Source: JAXGZG01 sp050952065
GTDB lineage: Bacteria > Bacillota > Sulfobacillia > Fermentithermobacillales > Fermentithermobacillaceae
DNA length: 64,000 nt
NCBI GenBank assembly: GCA_050952065.1
Contig: JBMNKF010000007.1
Coordinates: 124,001 to 188,000 of the forward strand
Direction: 5' to 3'
Position numbers and translations under genes: made by a program. The notes below the pieces were generated by a model that was given only the letters and a program-made list of their open reading frames with translations, ran no database searches and was not told the origin of the DNA. This document shows positions 41,182-50,931 of the stretch, piece after piece; positions within the stretch are counted from its first letter, which is position 1; the number at the start of each line of letters is the position of its first letter.

Positions 41182-42095
41182 CCCGGATACTTCACGAACC
41201 TGTCATGGTGAATCAAGTCGTGTCATACCTCTTGGCGCACAGAAGAGAAGTCATCGTCGATTGTACAGCCGGCGACGGTGGTCATTCTGAGGCAGTCCTC
41301 CAAGAGACAAACAGTACTTTCGTGATCGCCATAGATATCGATAGCGAAGCCGTGGCCGTTGCGAAAGAGCGTTTGCAGAGAAGATACCCTGGCAGAGTCC
41401 TTGTAATGAAAGGCGATTACAGGGAACTCCAGAAAACCCTGGCTGTCTTAGGGGTGCCTCGGGTTGACGGGATTCTATTAGATCTGGGCGTGTCGTCAAG
41501 ACAGGTGGACGTACCACAGAGGGGCTTCACATATTGGGGTCGGGCCCCTTTGGACATGCGAATGGACCGTGACTCTCAAGTAACCGCCAGAGACATACTC
41601 ATGACCTATAGCGAAGGCGAGTTGAGGCGCATCATTCGGGAGTACGGTGAGGAGAGATTCGCTGCCCGGATCGCGAGAGGGATAGTCCAACGCAGGGATG
41701 CAGATCAACTTGAGACGGCCGAAGATCTGGTGGAGGTCGTCAAGAAGGCCATTCCTGTCCAATACAGGCAGAATGACATTCATCCGGCAAGAAAGACCTT
41801 TCAGGCACTAAGGATAGCCACTAATGACGAGATCTCGCGCTTGCGGGCCTCGATTGAGAGGTTCTTCAGCCACCTGAGACCGGGCGGAGCCCTGGTGGTG
41901 TTGTCGTATCACTCGCTTGAGGACAGGATCGTCAAGACAGTATTCAAGCAATTAGAAGAAAGTGGCGATGGTCGTAGGCTTACTAGGAAACCAGAGGTTC
42001 CCAGTGAAGCGGAAGTTCGGGCCAATCCACGGGCCAGGAGCGCTAAGCTCCGGGCGCTGGAGAAGGTCCATCGGGTACGGAGGGGTCCAAAATGA
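41178..42095 (+). CDS. rsmH: 16S rRNA m4C1402 methyltransferase RsmH
   Basis: About 305 residues. RsmH (MraW) N4-methylates C1402 in the 16S decoding centre using S-adenosylmethionine. HEPVMVNQVVSYL, DCTAGDGGHSEAVL, GILLDLGVSSRQVD, RGFTYWGRAPLDMRMD and VLSYHSLEDRIVK are typical blocks. ATG 41178 overlaps mraZ by four bases. Confidence 0.97.
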   Translation: MTRILHEPVMVNQVVSYLLAHRREVIVDCTAGDGGHSEAVLQETNSTFVIAIDIDSEAVAVAKERLQRRYPGRVLVMKGDYRELQKTLAVLGVPRVDGILLDLGVSSRQVDVPQRGFTYWGRAPLDMRMDRDSQVTARDILMTYSEGELRRIIREYGEERFAARIARGIVQRRDADQLETAEDLVEVVKKAIPVQYRQNDIHPARKTFQALRIATNDEISRLRASIERFFSHLRPGGALVVLSYHSLEDRIVKTVFKQLEESGDGRRLTRKPEVPSEAEVRANPRARSAKLRALEKVHRVRRGPK

Positions 42096-42568
42096 TAAGA
42101 AGCGCCGAATTGTCCGGCTTAGATCAAAGCGCCGCAAGGCGGTACAGACCGGCAAGAGCTATCAATGTGCCCATTGAGCTGCTGGGTATAGCGTATTTCG
42201 TGCTACTGGTGACTGTCGGAGTGATCCTTGTTTGGCAACCTGCCAGGATGACACAAGTGAATGCTATAGCCAGCCAATTGCAGAAGGACCTCCAGGACCT
42301 AAGACTGCGAAATGAGGACCTCAAGAAGACTGTTGCCAAATTGGAATCCCTATCTTTCGTGGAGAAGGAGGCAAAGGAACGCCTTGGAATGGTAGTTCCC
42401 ACCGAAGTCAGGACTTGCCCTGTCTCTCAGAACGTATCTTTGGCTGCATTTGACGCTGAACAGAACACTTCGGCAGATAAACGAGAGTCTACAGGCATAA
42501 GATCGTTGATAGCCCGCATAACCGGGATCTTTGGCACCAAGGAAGTCACTGCCGGAACTGAGCGGTAG
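42092..42568 (+). CDS. ftsL: Cell division protein FtsL-like
   Basis: About 158 residues: a basic cytoplasmic N-terminus, one membrane helix (LLGIAYFVLLVTVGVILVW) and a coiled coil (LQKDLQDLRLRNEDLKKTVA) ending near AKERLGMVVP, the FtsL/DivIC architecture. These bitopic proteins join FtsQ/DivIB to FtsW-FtsI. It overlaps rsmH and precedes the transpeptidase gene. The C-terminal 50 residues are poorly conserved. Confidence 0.82.
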   Translation: MIRSAELSGLDQSAARRYRPARAINVPIELLGIAYFVLLVTVGVILVWQPARMTQVNAIASQLQKDLQDLRLRNEDLKKTVAKLESLSFVEKEAKERLGMVVPTEVRTCPVSQNVSLAAFDAEQNTSADKRESTGIRSLIARITGIFGTKEVTAGTER

Positions 42569-42592
42569 TCTTGGGCGTTCGGGGAGATTAGC

Positions 42593-44671
42593 ATGGGTGG
42601 AGTTTTGGCTCGTAAGCGGGTCGCACGGGTGTTGTTCTGTACGGCCCTTTTGTGCGTTATTCTGTTAGGCAGGCTGTCTTATGTCCAATTTGTCCTAGCA
42701 GATGAACTGGGCAGACAGGCGTTGGATATGCGGATGCAAGACATCCCGATCCAGCCGAGACGCGGTGTGATCTATGACAGGAACGGACACGAATTGGCTT
42801 TCAGCATTGACGTGGAATCCGTCTACGCGATCCCTGCCCAAATCAGGAATCCGGAAGAGACGGCCCGAACCTTAGCGGAACTATTGGACATCAAGGCCGA
42901 GAAGGTTCTGAACATCATCACTCGCAATTCATCATTCGAATGGGTCAAACGGAAGATACCCGATGATGTGGCCATGCAATTGCGAGAGAAGAGGCTTGCT
43001 GGCATAGGGTTCACTCAGGAGACCATGCGTGTCTGGCCCAAAGGTAGCCTTTTGAGCCAGGTACTGGGCATTGTGGGCATCGATAACGACGGGCTTGAGG
43101 GCCTTGAACTCGAGTACGATCAGGTGCTCAAGGGCGTTCCTGGAAAATTCACAGTGGAGGTTGATGCGCTGCGGGAAGCGCTCCCTCAGTCACAGAGGGG
43201 GTACGTTCCTCCGATCCAGGGTAAGAACCTTGTCTTGACGATTGACGAGGTAATTCAGTTCATCGCCGAACGTGAACTTGACCGGGCGATTCAACAAAGC
43301 CAGGCCAAGGGAGGTTTGGTGATCGCCATGAACCCTCAAAACGGCGAGGTTCTGGCCATGGCGAGCAGGCCGACTTACGACCCCAATCAATACGATTTGT
43401 ACCCGCAGGCCAACAGGCGCTGCATATGCATTACGGACTCCTTCCCGCCTGGTTCAACCTTTAAACCCATCACTGCGGCGGCGGGACTTGAGTCTGGCAA
43501 GATAACTGCAGAGAGTAGATTTTTCTGCGGCGGCACTAGAAAAGTAGGACCTGATACCTTGAGCTGCATAGTTGACCATGGCAGCCAGTCTTTTTCTGAT
43601 GTGATTGTGAACTCGTGCAACGTCGGCTTCATTGAGATAGGCCTGGCGACCGGAGCAGAAGATTTCTACAAGTATCTAGATCTTTTCGGGGTTACCTCTA
43701 CAACGGGCATAGACCTTCCGGGTGAGGCCAGTGGGATCATTGTGCCTAAAGACAGCGTTAAACCCATCGACCTTGCCTGTATGTCGTTTGGCCAGACTCT
43801 GCAGCTTACCCCCGTTCAGCTCATCTCGGCCATTTCGGCTATAGCCAATGGCGGTTTCACTGTATTGCCTCACGTGGTCAAAGAGGTGACTGATGTAGAC
43901 GGGAACGTAACTGAAGTCAAACCGTCTTCTAAAGTGCAGCGAGTGATCTCGGAAAAGACGTCAAACGAGCTCAGAGAAGCCCTGGAGAAAGTCATCTCGG
44001 AGGGAACGGGAAAGCAAGCTTTTGTACCCGGCTACAGGTTAGCCGGCAAGACAGGTACTGCCAACAAGGTCATCGATGGGCGAATAGCCCAAGGAAAGTA
44101 CCTGGCGTGGTTCATTGGTTTTGCGCCGGCAGACGATCCCAAACTGGCGCTTCTGGTCATGGTGGATGAGCCTACGGGCGCTTACTACGGTGGCGTTATC
44201 GCGGCGCCCGTGTTCTCGGGAGTCATGAGGGATGTGCTGCGATATCTGGAAGTGCCCCCTCAGAATGAGCCTGCGGATGATCCGGAAGACACACAGATAG
44301 TGCCCGACCTGAGTGGCAAGGACGTCGTGGCAGCCCAGACCGAGCTTCGAGACTTGGGGCTCTCTGGCACCAAAGAGGGCCTTGGGACCAGGGTAGTTCG
44401 ACAGTTTCCTGTTCCGGGGGTTAAAGTTAGACTTGGGACGTGCGTTATCCTATACACCGAAGACGACAGCGTTGTGCCGGAAGGCCATGTAAAGGTGCCC
44501 AGCCTCTTGGGGTTAGGCTTGACTCAGGCCAGAGAGCTTCTGTCTCTCGAGGGATTGTCCCTTAGCGCTCAGGGCAGCGGATTCTGCGTCTCTCAGGATC
44601 CGCCTGCGGGTTCCGCTGTGCTTCCTGGAACCATGATTAAGGCCGTGTTCCGTATGAATGTCGGGCAGTGA
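42593..44671 (+). CDS. spoVD: Class B penicillin-binding protein with PASTA domains (SpoVD/FtsI)
   Basis: About 692 residues: N-terminal membrane helix, dimerisation domain (RRGVIYDRNGHELAFSID), transpeptidase domain with STFK (near 288), SCN (near 342) and KTGT (near 487), and two C-terminal PASTA domains (VPDLSGKDVVAAQTEL from about 569; VPSLLGLGLTQAREL from about 636). PASTA-tailed enzymes at this site are either SpoVD (spore cortex) or the division enzyme PbpB; in B. subtilis both occur in tandem. Only one is here, so it may serve both roles. Confidence 0.93.
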   Translation: MGGVLARKRVARVLFCTALLCVILLGRLSYVQFVLADELGRQALDMRMQDIPIQPRRGVIYDRNGHELAFSIDVESVYAIPAQIRNPEETARTLAELLDIKAEKVLNIITRNSSFEWVKRKIPDDVAMQLREKRLAGIGFTQETMRVWPKGSLLSQVLGIVGIDNDGLEGLELEYDQVLKGVPGKFTVEVDALREALPQSQRGYVPPIQGKNLVLTIDEVIQFIAERELDRAIQQSQAKGGLVIAMNPQNGEVLAMASRPTYDPNQYDLYPQANRRCICITDSFPPGSTFKPITAAAGLESGKITAESRFFCGGTRKVGPDTLSCIVDHGSQSFSDVIVNSCNVGFIEIGLATGAEDFYKYLDLFGVTSTTGIDLPGEASGIIVPKDSVKPIDLACMSFGQTLQLTPVQLISAISAIANGGFTVLPHVVKEVTDVDGNVTEVKPSSKVQRVISEKTSNELREALEKVISEGTGKQAFVPGYRLAGKTGTANKVIDGRIAQGKYLAWFIGFAPADDPKLALLVMVDEPTGAYYGGVIAAPVFSGVMRDVLRYLEVPPQNEPADDPEDTQIVPDLSGKDVVAAQTELRDLGLSGTKEGLGTRVVRQFPVPGVKVRLGTCVILYTEDDSVVPEGHVKVPSLLGLGLTQARELLSLEGLSLSAQGSGFCVSQDPPAGSAVLPGTMIKAVFRMNVGQ

Positions 44672-44690
44672 TGGGGCTGGAGGGCATGCT

Positions 44691-46223
44691 ATGAAAATAT
44701 CTGAAATCGTAAGGGATGTTGTTGGGGCAAGGGTCCTCCTGGACGCCGAGATAAGGGGCATATCCTACGATTCGCGGACCGTCGGCCCGGGAGATGTGTT
44801 CTTTGCCGTGGTTGGTACCGAGCTGGACGGTCATGCTTACATCGGGCAGGCCGTAGAGAAAGGCGCAGCGGGAATAGTAGTGCAGGATCTATCCAAGTTG
44901 CCTTGCGTGGTAAGGGACAATCTCCATAACAAATCCGATAGCAGAGCCTGTCCAGTAGGCGTCGCTTTGGTGCCTGATTCGCGGGTGGCCCTATCGCGGG
45001 CTGCCAGGACCTTTTACCATGACCCCAGTAAAGACCTCCTGGTGGTTGGCATAACCGGCACCAAAGGCAAGACAACCACTTGCCATCTGGTCAAATCTGT
45101 ACTGGATGCGGCAGGGGAGAAGACCGGCCTCATTGGCACCGTCCACAACATAGTTGGCTCCCAGATTCGTCCCGTCACGAGGACTACTCCCGAATCAGTT
45201 GAACTCCATGCCTTACAGAGAGACATGGTGGACGTAGGGTGTACCGCTGTGGCCATGGAGGTCTCGTCTCACGCTCTTGCCTTGGGGCGAGTCGCAGATA
45301 TCCGGTTCAATGTGGCCTTGATGACCAACATTGGCAGGGATCACCTGGATTTCCACGGTACGATGGACTCGTACGTTGACACAAAAGCTACTCTGTTTCG
45401 GATGTTGGAGGACGGAAAAGACCCAAAGGCTGCGGTTCTTAACGCTGATGAACCTTACCTAGGGCGATTCTTGCAAAAGATCCCCAAAGACAAAGTGGCG
45501 ACAGTTCTCTATGGTTTCTCCGAGGGAGCGGACGTGAGAGCTCTTGATCCAGAGTATTCCGATAGAGGCACCGTATTCACACTGTGTGCAGGGACAAAGC
45601 GGCAAAGAATCAGAGTATCGCTTCCAGGCAGATTCAATGTCATGAACGCGCTTGCTGCAGCGGCAGTTGGGTACGGGCTAGGAACGGACTTTGAGGCTAT
45701 CGTCGGTGGGCTTGAGGGAGCAAGAGGAGTGAAAGGCAGGCTTGAGGTTGTGCCCGGCATGCGGGGTTTTTCGGTTTGGGTAGACTATGCCCACACGCCA
45801 GAGAGCTTAAAGGACATTTTGGCGACAGCCAGGGACATGGCTAAAGGTCGAGTCATCGTCGTATTTGGATGCGGCGGCGACCGGGACCGGGGCAAAAGGC
45901 CCATAATGGGCAGAGTGGCCGGGGATATTTGCGACCTGGTCATAATAACTGACGACAACCCCAGAACAGAAAACGAAGACCAAATCCTAGATGACATAGA
46001 GGTCGGACTAAGAGAGACTCCCGCTCCGTACCTCAGAATCAAGGATAGACGCGAAGCCATCAAAGAAGCGGTAACAGCGGCAAGAGTTGGCGACATCGTA
46101 GTTATCGCGGGGAAAGGCCACGAGACTTACCAAATCTTCAAGGAAGAGACTGTCCACTTTGACGACGCGGAAGAAGCGTTGCGCGCTGCCACTTGTTTTT
46201 GTGCAGGGGAGGGTCCCTGTTGA
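44691..46223 (+). CDS. murE: UDP-N-acetylmuramoyl-tripeptide synthetase (meso-DAP adding) MurE
   Basis: About 510 residues. MurE adds the third stem residue to UDP-MurNAc-L-Ala-D-Glu. The ATP loop ITGTKGKTTTCHLV is near residue 117, GRDHLDFHGTMDSY is conserved, and the DNPRTE motif indicates meso-diaminopimelate rather than lysine specificity. ATG 44691 follows CTGGAGG. The stop overlaps the murF start. Confidence 0.96.
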   Translation: MKISEIVRDVVGARVLLDAEIRGISYDSRTVGPGDVFFAVVGTELDGHAYIGQAVEKGAAGIVVQDLSKLPCVVRDNLHNKSDSRACPVGVALVPDSRVALSRAARTFYHDPSKDLLVVGITGTKGKTTTCHLVKSVLDAAGEKTGLIGTVHNIVGSQIRPVTRTTPESVELHALQRDMVDVGCTAVAMEVSSHALALGRVADIRFNVALMTNIGRDHLDFHGTMDSYVDTKATLFRMLEDGKDPKAAVLNADEPYLGRFLQKIPKDKVATVLYGFSEGADVRALDPEYSDRGTVFTLCAGTKRQRIRVSLPGRFNVMNALAAAAVGYGLGTDFEAIVGGLEGARGVKGRLEVVPGMRGFSVWVDYAHTPESLKDILATARDMAKGRVIVVFGCGGDRDRGKRPIMGRVAGDICDLVIITDDNPRTENEDQILDDIEVGLRETPAPYLRIKDRREAIKEAVTAARVGDIVVIAGKGHETYQIFKEETVHFDDAEEALRAATCFCAGEGPC

Positions 46224-47656
46224 GACCTTACTCGCTATCTGAGCTCGGGCATACGGTGGGTGGACGGGTTGCGCGAGATGCGCCCGGAGTGCGGTTCACT
46301 AGGGTTGAGATTGACTCCCGACAGGTACAACCAGGAGATCTGTTCGTTGCTATTGTGGGGGAGCGTGTGGACGGGCACGATTTCGTGGCCGCTGCCAAAG
46401 AAAAAGGGGCGAGGGGGGCTGTCATCCAACATCCGGTCGATCTTGTGGGAGCGGCGTCACATCAGGAAAGCCAAGAGGGTGAATTCGGTCTTGTGGTTGT
46501 GGATTCCACCATCAAGGCCTTGGATACGCTTGCCCGGTCATACTTGCGGGAATTGGACGTCAAGACAATCGGGATTACCGGAAGCGTGGGCAAGACCAGC
46601 ACCAAGGATCTTGCGACGGCAGTGCTCCTCACTGGCTTTCAAACATACAGCAATCCGGGTAACCTCAATTCACACATCGGGTTACCTCTGGCGATTTTAG
46701 CTATGGATGGTAGCTACGAGTATGCTCTGTTTGAGATGGCGATGCGCAAAAGAGGCGAGATAGCCGATCTGTGCCGTACTGCCAATCCTGTGGCCGGGAT
46801 ACTTACAGATATATCGCTATCTCACATTGGCATCTTGGGAAACCTTGATGAAATAGCCGGGGCCAAAGCCGAACTCCTAGAAAGCCTCCCCTCCGATGGT
46901 CTGGCGCTTTGTGCCGGGGACAATCCGTGGGTGAGACGGGTCAGCACCAAAGCCGCCTGTAGAACACTGTTTTACGGGTTTGGAGAGAATTGCCACTGCA
47001 GGGGCACTAATGTGAAGTCTTTGGGGCAAGACGGGTCGTCCTTTGACGTACTGTATGGTGGGTCACGCTTTACATTTGAACTGAGAATTCCAGGGGTTCA
47101 TCAGGTGCAGAACGCTTTGGCTGCCGTAGCGTTGGGTCTAGAACTCAACCTGAGCCCAGATGACGTGCAGCAGGGCTTGCTGACTGCCCGACTGAGTCCC
47201 ATGAGACTGGATGTGCTTCACCTGGACGGTTTCACTGTCTTGAATGACGCTTACAACGCCAGTCCAAAGTCCATGAAGGCTGCGCTAGACCTTCTCTCGG
47301 ACATGGGCAAAGGGCGAAAGGTGGCTGTCTTAGGGGAAATGTTGGAAATGGGCCGCTATGGACCCGAAGCTCATCGAGATGTTGGAAGATATGCCAGACA
47401 CAAAGCGGACGTCTTGGTATCCGTAGGTGAACTGGGCAAAGAGATAGTAACAGGGTGGCAGGAGCAGTCCTCATCTGACGGAGTCTTGTGCAACCAGTGG
47501 GTCTGGTTTCCAGACAAGGAGGTAGCCAGAGACTTCATTGAGCGTGAAGTCAGAGAGGGAGACGTGTGGCTCGTGAAAGCATCTCGCAGCATAGGAATGG
47601 AAACTCTGGTGGACTTCATGAAGACCTTGACCGTGGCGAAGGAGGTTCTTCCTTAA
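46220..47656 (+). CDS. murF: UDP-N-acetylmuramoyl-tripeptide:D-Ala-D-Ala ligase MurF
   Basis: About 478 residues. MurF adds the D-Ala-D-Ala dipeptide to the UDP-MurNAc-tripeptide. IDSRQVQPGDLFVAIVGE, the ATP loop GITGSVGKTSTKDL, and NDAYNASPKSMKAALDLL are typical. TTG 46220 follows GGGAGGG and overlaps the murE stop; the frame from 46193 is unsupported. Confidence 0.96.
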   Translation: MRPYSLSELGHTVGGRVARDAPGVRFTRVEIDSRQVQPGDLFVAIVGERVDGHDFVAAAKEKGARGAVIQHPVDLVGAASHQESQEGEFGLVVVDSTIKALDTLARSYLRELDVKTIGITGSVGKTSTKDLATAVLLTGFQTYSNPGNLNSHIGLPLAILAMDGSYEYALFEMAMRKRGEIADLCRTANPVAGILTDISLSHIGILGNLDEIAGAKAELLESLPSDGLALCAGDNPWVRRVSTKAACRTLFYGFGENCHCRGTNVKSLGQDGSSFDVLYGGSRFTFELRIPGVHQVQNALAAVALGLELNLSPDDVQQGLLTARLSPMRLDVLHLDGFTVLNDAYNASPKSMKAALDLLSDMGKGRKVAVLGEMLEMGRYGPEAHRDVGRYARHKADVLVSVGELGKEIVTGWQEQSSSDGVLCNQWVWFPDKEVARDFIEREVREGDVWLVKASRSIGMETLVDFMKTLTVAKEVLP

Positions 47657-47657
47657 G

Positions 47658-48635
47658 ATGGACTGGTATGAGCCTCTCGTGCCTTTAGGTGCCGGTTTCG
47701 GGTTCGCCGTCTGCCTTGGATACCTGTTAATTCCATGGCTCGGACGGCTGGGCTGGGGGCAGCACATTAGGGCCGAGGGGCCTGCGTCTCACCAGAAGAA
47801 AAGGGGTACCCCCACCATGGGTGGGATTGTATTCATTTTGGGTACTTTGATGGCGTTGGGGGTCGCTCATGCAGTTTCCGATACTCGACTATCAATAGAG
47901 GAGAGCCTCGTGGTGGGCCTGATGCTAAGCTACGGTCTCATTGGATTTCTGGACGATTACCTTAAGGTGCGTCGTGCAAGGAATCTGGGCCTAAGAGCCA
48001 GGCAGAAGTTGGCCATGCAAATACTCATGGCTTCTGCATTCGTGTGGTTCTTTGTTGAGGAATCATGGGTAGTCATCCCGTTCAGCGGTTATCGCCTGGA
48101 GTTGGGGGTCTTGTATCCTGTCTTATCGGTGCTCCTTATCGTGGGGATGGGCAACGGGGTCAACTTGACCGATGGCCTTGACGGCTTGGCCTCTGGAGTC
48201 GTTGCCGTAGGACTCCTTGGATACTCTGTGGTGGCTCGCCAAAGCGCAGCAGTGTTCGGCGTCGATGTGACACTTGTTGCCTTGGGGGGAGCGGGATCCG
48301 TGTTGGGGTTTTTGGTGCATAACAGGCATCCCGCTCGGGTGTTCATGGGCGACGTTGGTTCTCTCGCCCTTGGAGGTCTCTTGTCCGGCCTGGCGATCGC
48401 AACAAAGGCCGAAACCCTCTTGATCTTCTTTGCAGCGATTCCCATCATAGAAGATCTGTCGGTTATGCTCCAAGTAGCGTCGTTTAAGATCACAGGCAAG
48501 CGTATACTCAAAATGAGCCCTCTGCACCATCACTTTGAGCTATCAGGTTGGAGAGAAACTGCCATTGTGCGGGTCTTTTGGTTGGCAGCGTTCTTGTTCG
48601 CCGTAATGGGATTAGTGGCTATGGCGTGGGTCTAG
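47658..48635 (+). CDS. mraY: Phospho-N-acetylmuramoyl-pentapeptide transferase MraY
   Basis: About 325 residues, polytopic membrane enzyme that forms lipid I. KKRGTPTMGGIVFILG, the FLDDYLKVR aspartates, NLTDGLDGLASG and KMSPLHHHFELSGW are diagnostic. ATG 47658 sits two bases after the murF stop. In most relatives murD follows; here ftsW does. Confidence 0.97.
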   Translation: MDWYEPLVPLGAGFGFAVCLGYLLIPWLGRLGWGQHIRAEGPASHQKKRGTPTMGGIVFILGTLMALGVAHAVSDTRLSIEESLVVGLMLSYGLIGFLDDYLKVRRARNLGLRARQKLAMQILMASAFVWFFVEESWVVIPFSGYRLELGVLYPVLSVLLIVGMGNGVNLTDGLDGLASGVVAVGLLGYSVVARQSAAVFGVDVTLVALGGAGSVLGFLVHNRHPARVFMGDVGSLALGGLLSGLAIATKAETLLIFFAAIPIIEDLSVMLQVASFKITGKRILKMSPLHHHFELSGWRETAIVRVFWLAAFLFAVMGLVAMAWV

Positions 48636-48651
48636 TCTGGGGGAGAGCTAC

Positions 48652-49773
48652 TTGAGAAAGCGTGAGACAGAGGGGGTAACCAGGCGGAAAGAGCCCGATT
48701 ACGTACTATTCTTCGTCATTCTCACGCTCTTAGCTATAGGGATCATGATGGTATTTTCCGCTAGCATGGTCAGGTCTGTCAAAGAGAACGGCCACCCGTA
48801 CCACTTCCTCATCATGCAACTGATCTGGGCAGGCATAGGGCTCTCAGCCATGTTCTTCCTCATGAACTTCGACTGCTGGCGCTATCGCAGCTGGGCCCCG
48901 GCGATTTTCGCTCTGTCAGTTCTTGCATTGATACTCGTTCTCATACCCGGCATTGGGCAAGAACGGCAAGATGCCAGAAGATGGCTAGGCTATGGGATAG
49001 CCACTGTGCAGCCGGCTGAACTGGCCAAGTTCACAATCATCTTGTTTCTAGCCGACAGACTGTCCAGAAAGCGTGACGGACTGCCTAACCTCGTGAGAGA
49101 TTTGGGACCCTACTTGGTTATGTTAGGGCTCGTTTGTCTCTTGGTGTTGGCTGAGCCTGACTTGGGCACCGCCGTGGGCATAGCGGGCGCGTCTGTGATT
49201 GTTTTCTATATCGCCGGGGCACGGGTGTCCCACTTGGTGCTTGTGGGGGTGTTGTCTGTTCCCGCGCTGTATTGGGCGATCTTTTCCGAGGAATACAGAC
49301 GGAACCGTTTTTTGGCCTTCCTTAACCCGTGGGCAGACCCGGTAGGCGACGGATGGCAGATCATTCAGTCTCTCTACGCCCTGGGCACCGGAGGCCTGTT
49401 TGGTACGGGTATTGGTTTCTCGAGGCAGAAGTGGTCTTACCTTCCGGCTCCCCATACTGATTTCATATTCGCCGTCTTAGGGGAAGAGATGGGATTCTGC
49501 GGGTCTCTTCTGGTTCTTCTTCTGTTCTTTACCTTTGCGTGGCGGGGCCTCAGGACCGCCATGGCGGCCCCCGACAGGTATTCGTGCCTTTTGGCCGCAG
49601 GCCTCACAGCCCTCATCATGTTGCAGGCCCTGATCAACATTGGGGTGGTCTCCGGGTCCCTTCCCATTACTGGCATCCCACTTCCATTCATAAGCTACGG
49701 AGGCTCGAACCTCTTGACTACCCTCATGGCCTGCGGGGTCATTTTGAATATATCCAGGTATGCCAACCGCTAA
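48652..49773 (+). CDS. ftsW: SEDS glycosyltransferase FtsW/SpoVE
   Basis: About 373 residues with about ten membrane helices. SEDS proteins polymerise glycan strands with a class B penicillin-binding protein partner. MMVFSASMVRSV, AEPDLGTAVGIAG, PHTDFIFAVLGEEMG and PLPFISYGGSNLL are family signatures. TTG 48652 follows GGGGAGAG. Spore-specific SpoVE and division FtsW cannot be told apart from this sequence; pairing with the PASTA transpeptidase fits either. Confidence 0.95.
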   Translation: MRKRETEGVTRRKEPDYVLFFVILTLLAIGIMMVFSASMVRSVKENGHPYHFLIMQLIWAGIGLSAMFFLMNFDCWRYRSWAPAIFALSVLALILVLIPGIGQERQDARRWLGYGIATVQPAELAKFTIILFLADRLSRKRDGLPNLVRDLGPYLVMLGLVCLLVLAEPDLGTAVGIAGASVIVFYIAGARVSHLVLVGVLSVPALYWAIFSEEYRRNRFLAFLNPWADPVGDGWQIIQSLYALGTGGLFGTGIGFSRQKWSYLPAPHTDFIFAVLGEEMGFCGSLLVLLLFFTFAWRGLRTAMAAPDRYSCLLAAGLTALIMLQALINIGVVSGSLPITGIPLPFISYGGSNLLTTLMACGVILNISRYANR

Positions 49774-49788
49774 GGGAGGTTTTAGTCA

Positions 49789-50931
49789 TTGCGTCTTGTG
49801 GTGTCGGGAGGAGGGACAGGCGGTCATATATACCCTGCGGTAGCCGTGGCCAAAGAGATGCTGGCCATGATCCCAAGCGCAACCGTCTTGTACGTGGGGA
49901 CGGAGCACGGTATGGAGAAAGCCCTGTCGCAACGAGAAGGGTTACGTTTTGCTCCGGTGAGATCTTCAGGAGTCATGGGTAAGAGCCTTAAGGTGGCCGC
50001 CAAAGGACTCTTTCAGGCATCAGTTGGCGTTAAGGATGCCGTGAGTATCTTGAGGGAGTTTCAGCCCGACGTGGTACTGGGCACTGGAGGCTATGCGTCC
50101 GGGCCAGTGGTGATGGCATCATGGCTGTTGCGCGTACCCCGGGCCATACAAGAGCAGAACGCCATACCCGGGAAGACCAATCTGGCTTTATCCAGGCTTG
50201 TGCACAAAGTGTTCTGCGCGTTTGAGTACTCCGGGCAGTTCTTCCCAAACCGGGCCAAGATCATGGTTACGGGCAACCCGGTCCGAGAATCCCTCCTGGT
50301 GCCCACAAGAGAGCAGGGTAAAAGTCACTTTGGGGTGCCCCTGGGAGATCGAGTCATCTTGGTGCTGGGCGGATCTCGAGGAGCACGAACTCTGGTCGAG
50401 ACTGGGATGCGGGCCGCATCCATGGCCGGTCGCGGTGTGTCCATCATCCTGGCAACTGGCGCCGAGTACTACTCCAAGGTGGTTCAGGAGATAGGGGCGC
50501 CTTGCGACAGTGGCATAGAGGGCTCCCGACCTGGAAATATTATCATACGTCCGTACATACACGAAATGGCTTTGGCTTACGCGGCCGCTGATGTAGTAGT
50601 CGCCCGAGCAGGGGGTATGACGCTATCGGAGATAACTGCGTTAGGCAAACCTTCTGTCATCATTCCGTCTCCAAACGTCGCAAATAACCATCAGGAACAC
50701 AACGCCCGAGCGCTGGAGGAAGTCGGGGCCGCAGTGGTAGTCAGAGAGAGCCCTAATACGCCCGAAGAAGCAACTCGAGCCGCGTTGCGTGTCATGTCTG
50801 ACGAGTCCAAGAGGCGATCTATGAGTGAGGCCGCTCTAAGACTAGGTAAACCTACAGCCACCAGAGATATTTGCAGAGAGTTGGTGGCCCTTGCCCGGCA
50901 GGGCACCTCATTGGGAGGGAGGGTGCGTTAA
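49789..50931 (+). CDS. murG: UDP-GlcNAc:lipid I N-acetylglucosaminyltransferase MurG
   Basis: About 380 residues. MurG converts lipid I to lipid II at the inner face of the membrane. VVSGGGTGGHIYPAVAVAKE at the N-terminus, LGTGGYASGPVVMAS, EQNAIPGKTN and VVARAGGMTLSEITALGKPS match the family. TTG 49789 follows GGGAGG. Its stop shares a base with the murC start. Confidence 0.97.
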   Translation: MRLVVSGGGTGGHIYPAVAVAKEMLAMIPSATVLYVGTEHGMEKALSQREGLRFAPVRSSGVMGKSLKVAAKGLFQASVGVKDAVSILREFQPDVVLGTGGYASGPVVMASWLLRVPRAIQEQNAIPGKTNLALSRLVHKVFCAFEYSGQFFPNRAKIMVTGNPVRESLLVPTREQGKSHFGVPLGDRVILVLGGSRGARTLVETGMRAASMAGRGVSIILATGAEYYSKVVQEIGAPCDSGIEGSRPGNIIIRPYIHEMALAYAAADVVVARAGGMTLSEITALGKPSVIIPSPNVANNHQEHNARALEEVGAAVVVRESPNTPEEATRAALRVMSDESKRRSMSEAALRLGKPTATRDICRELVALARQGTSLGGRVR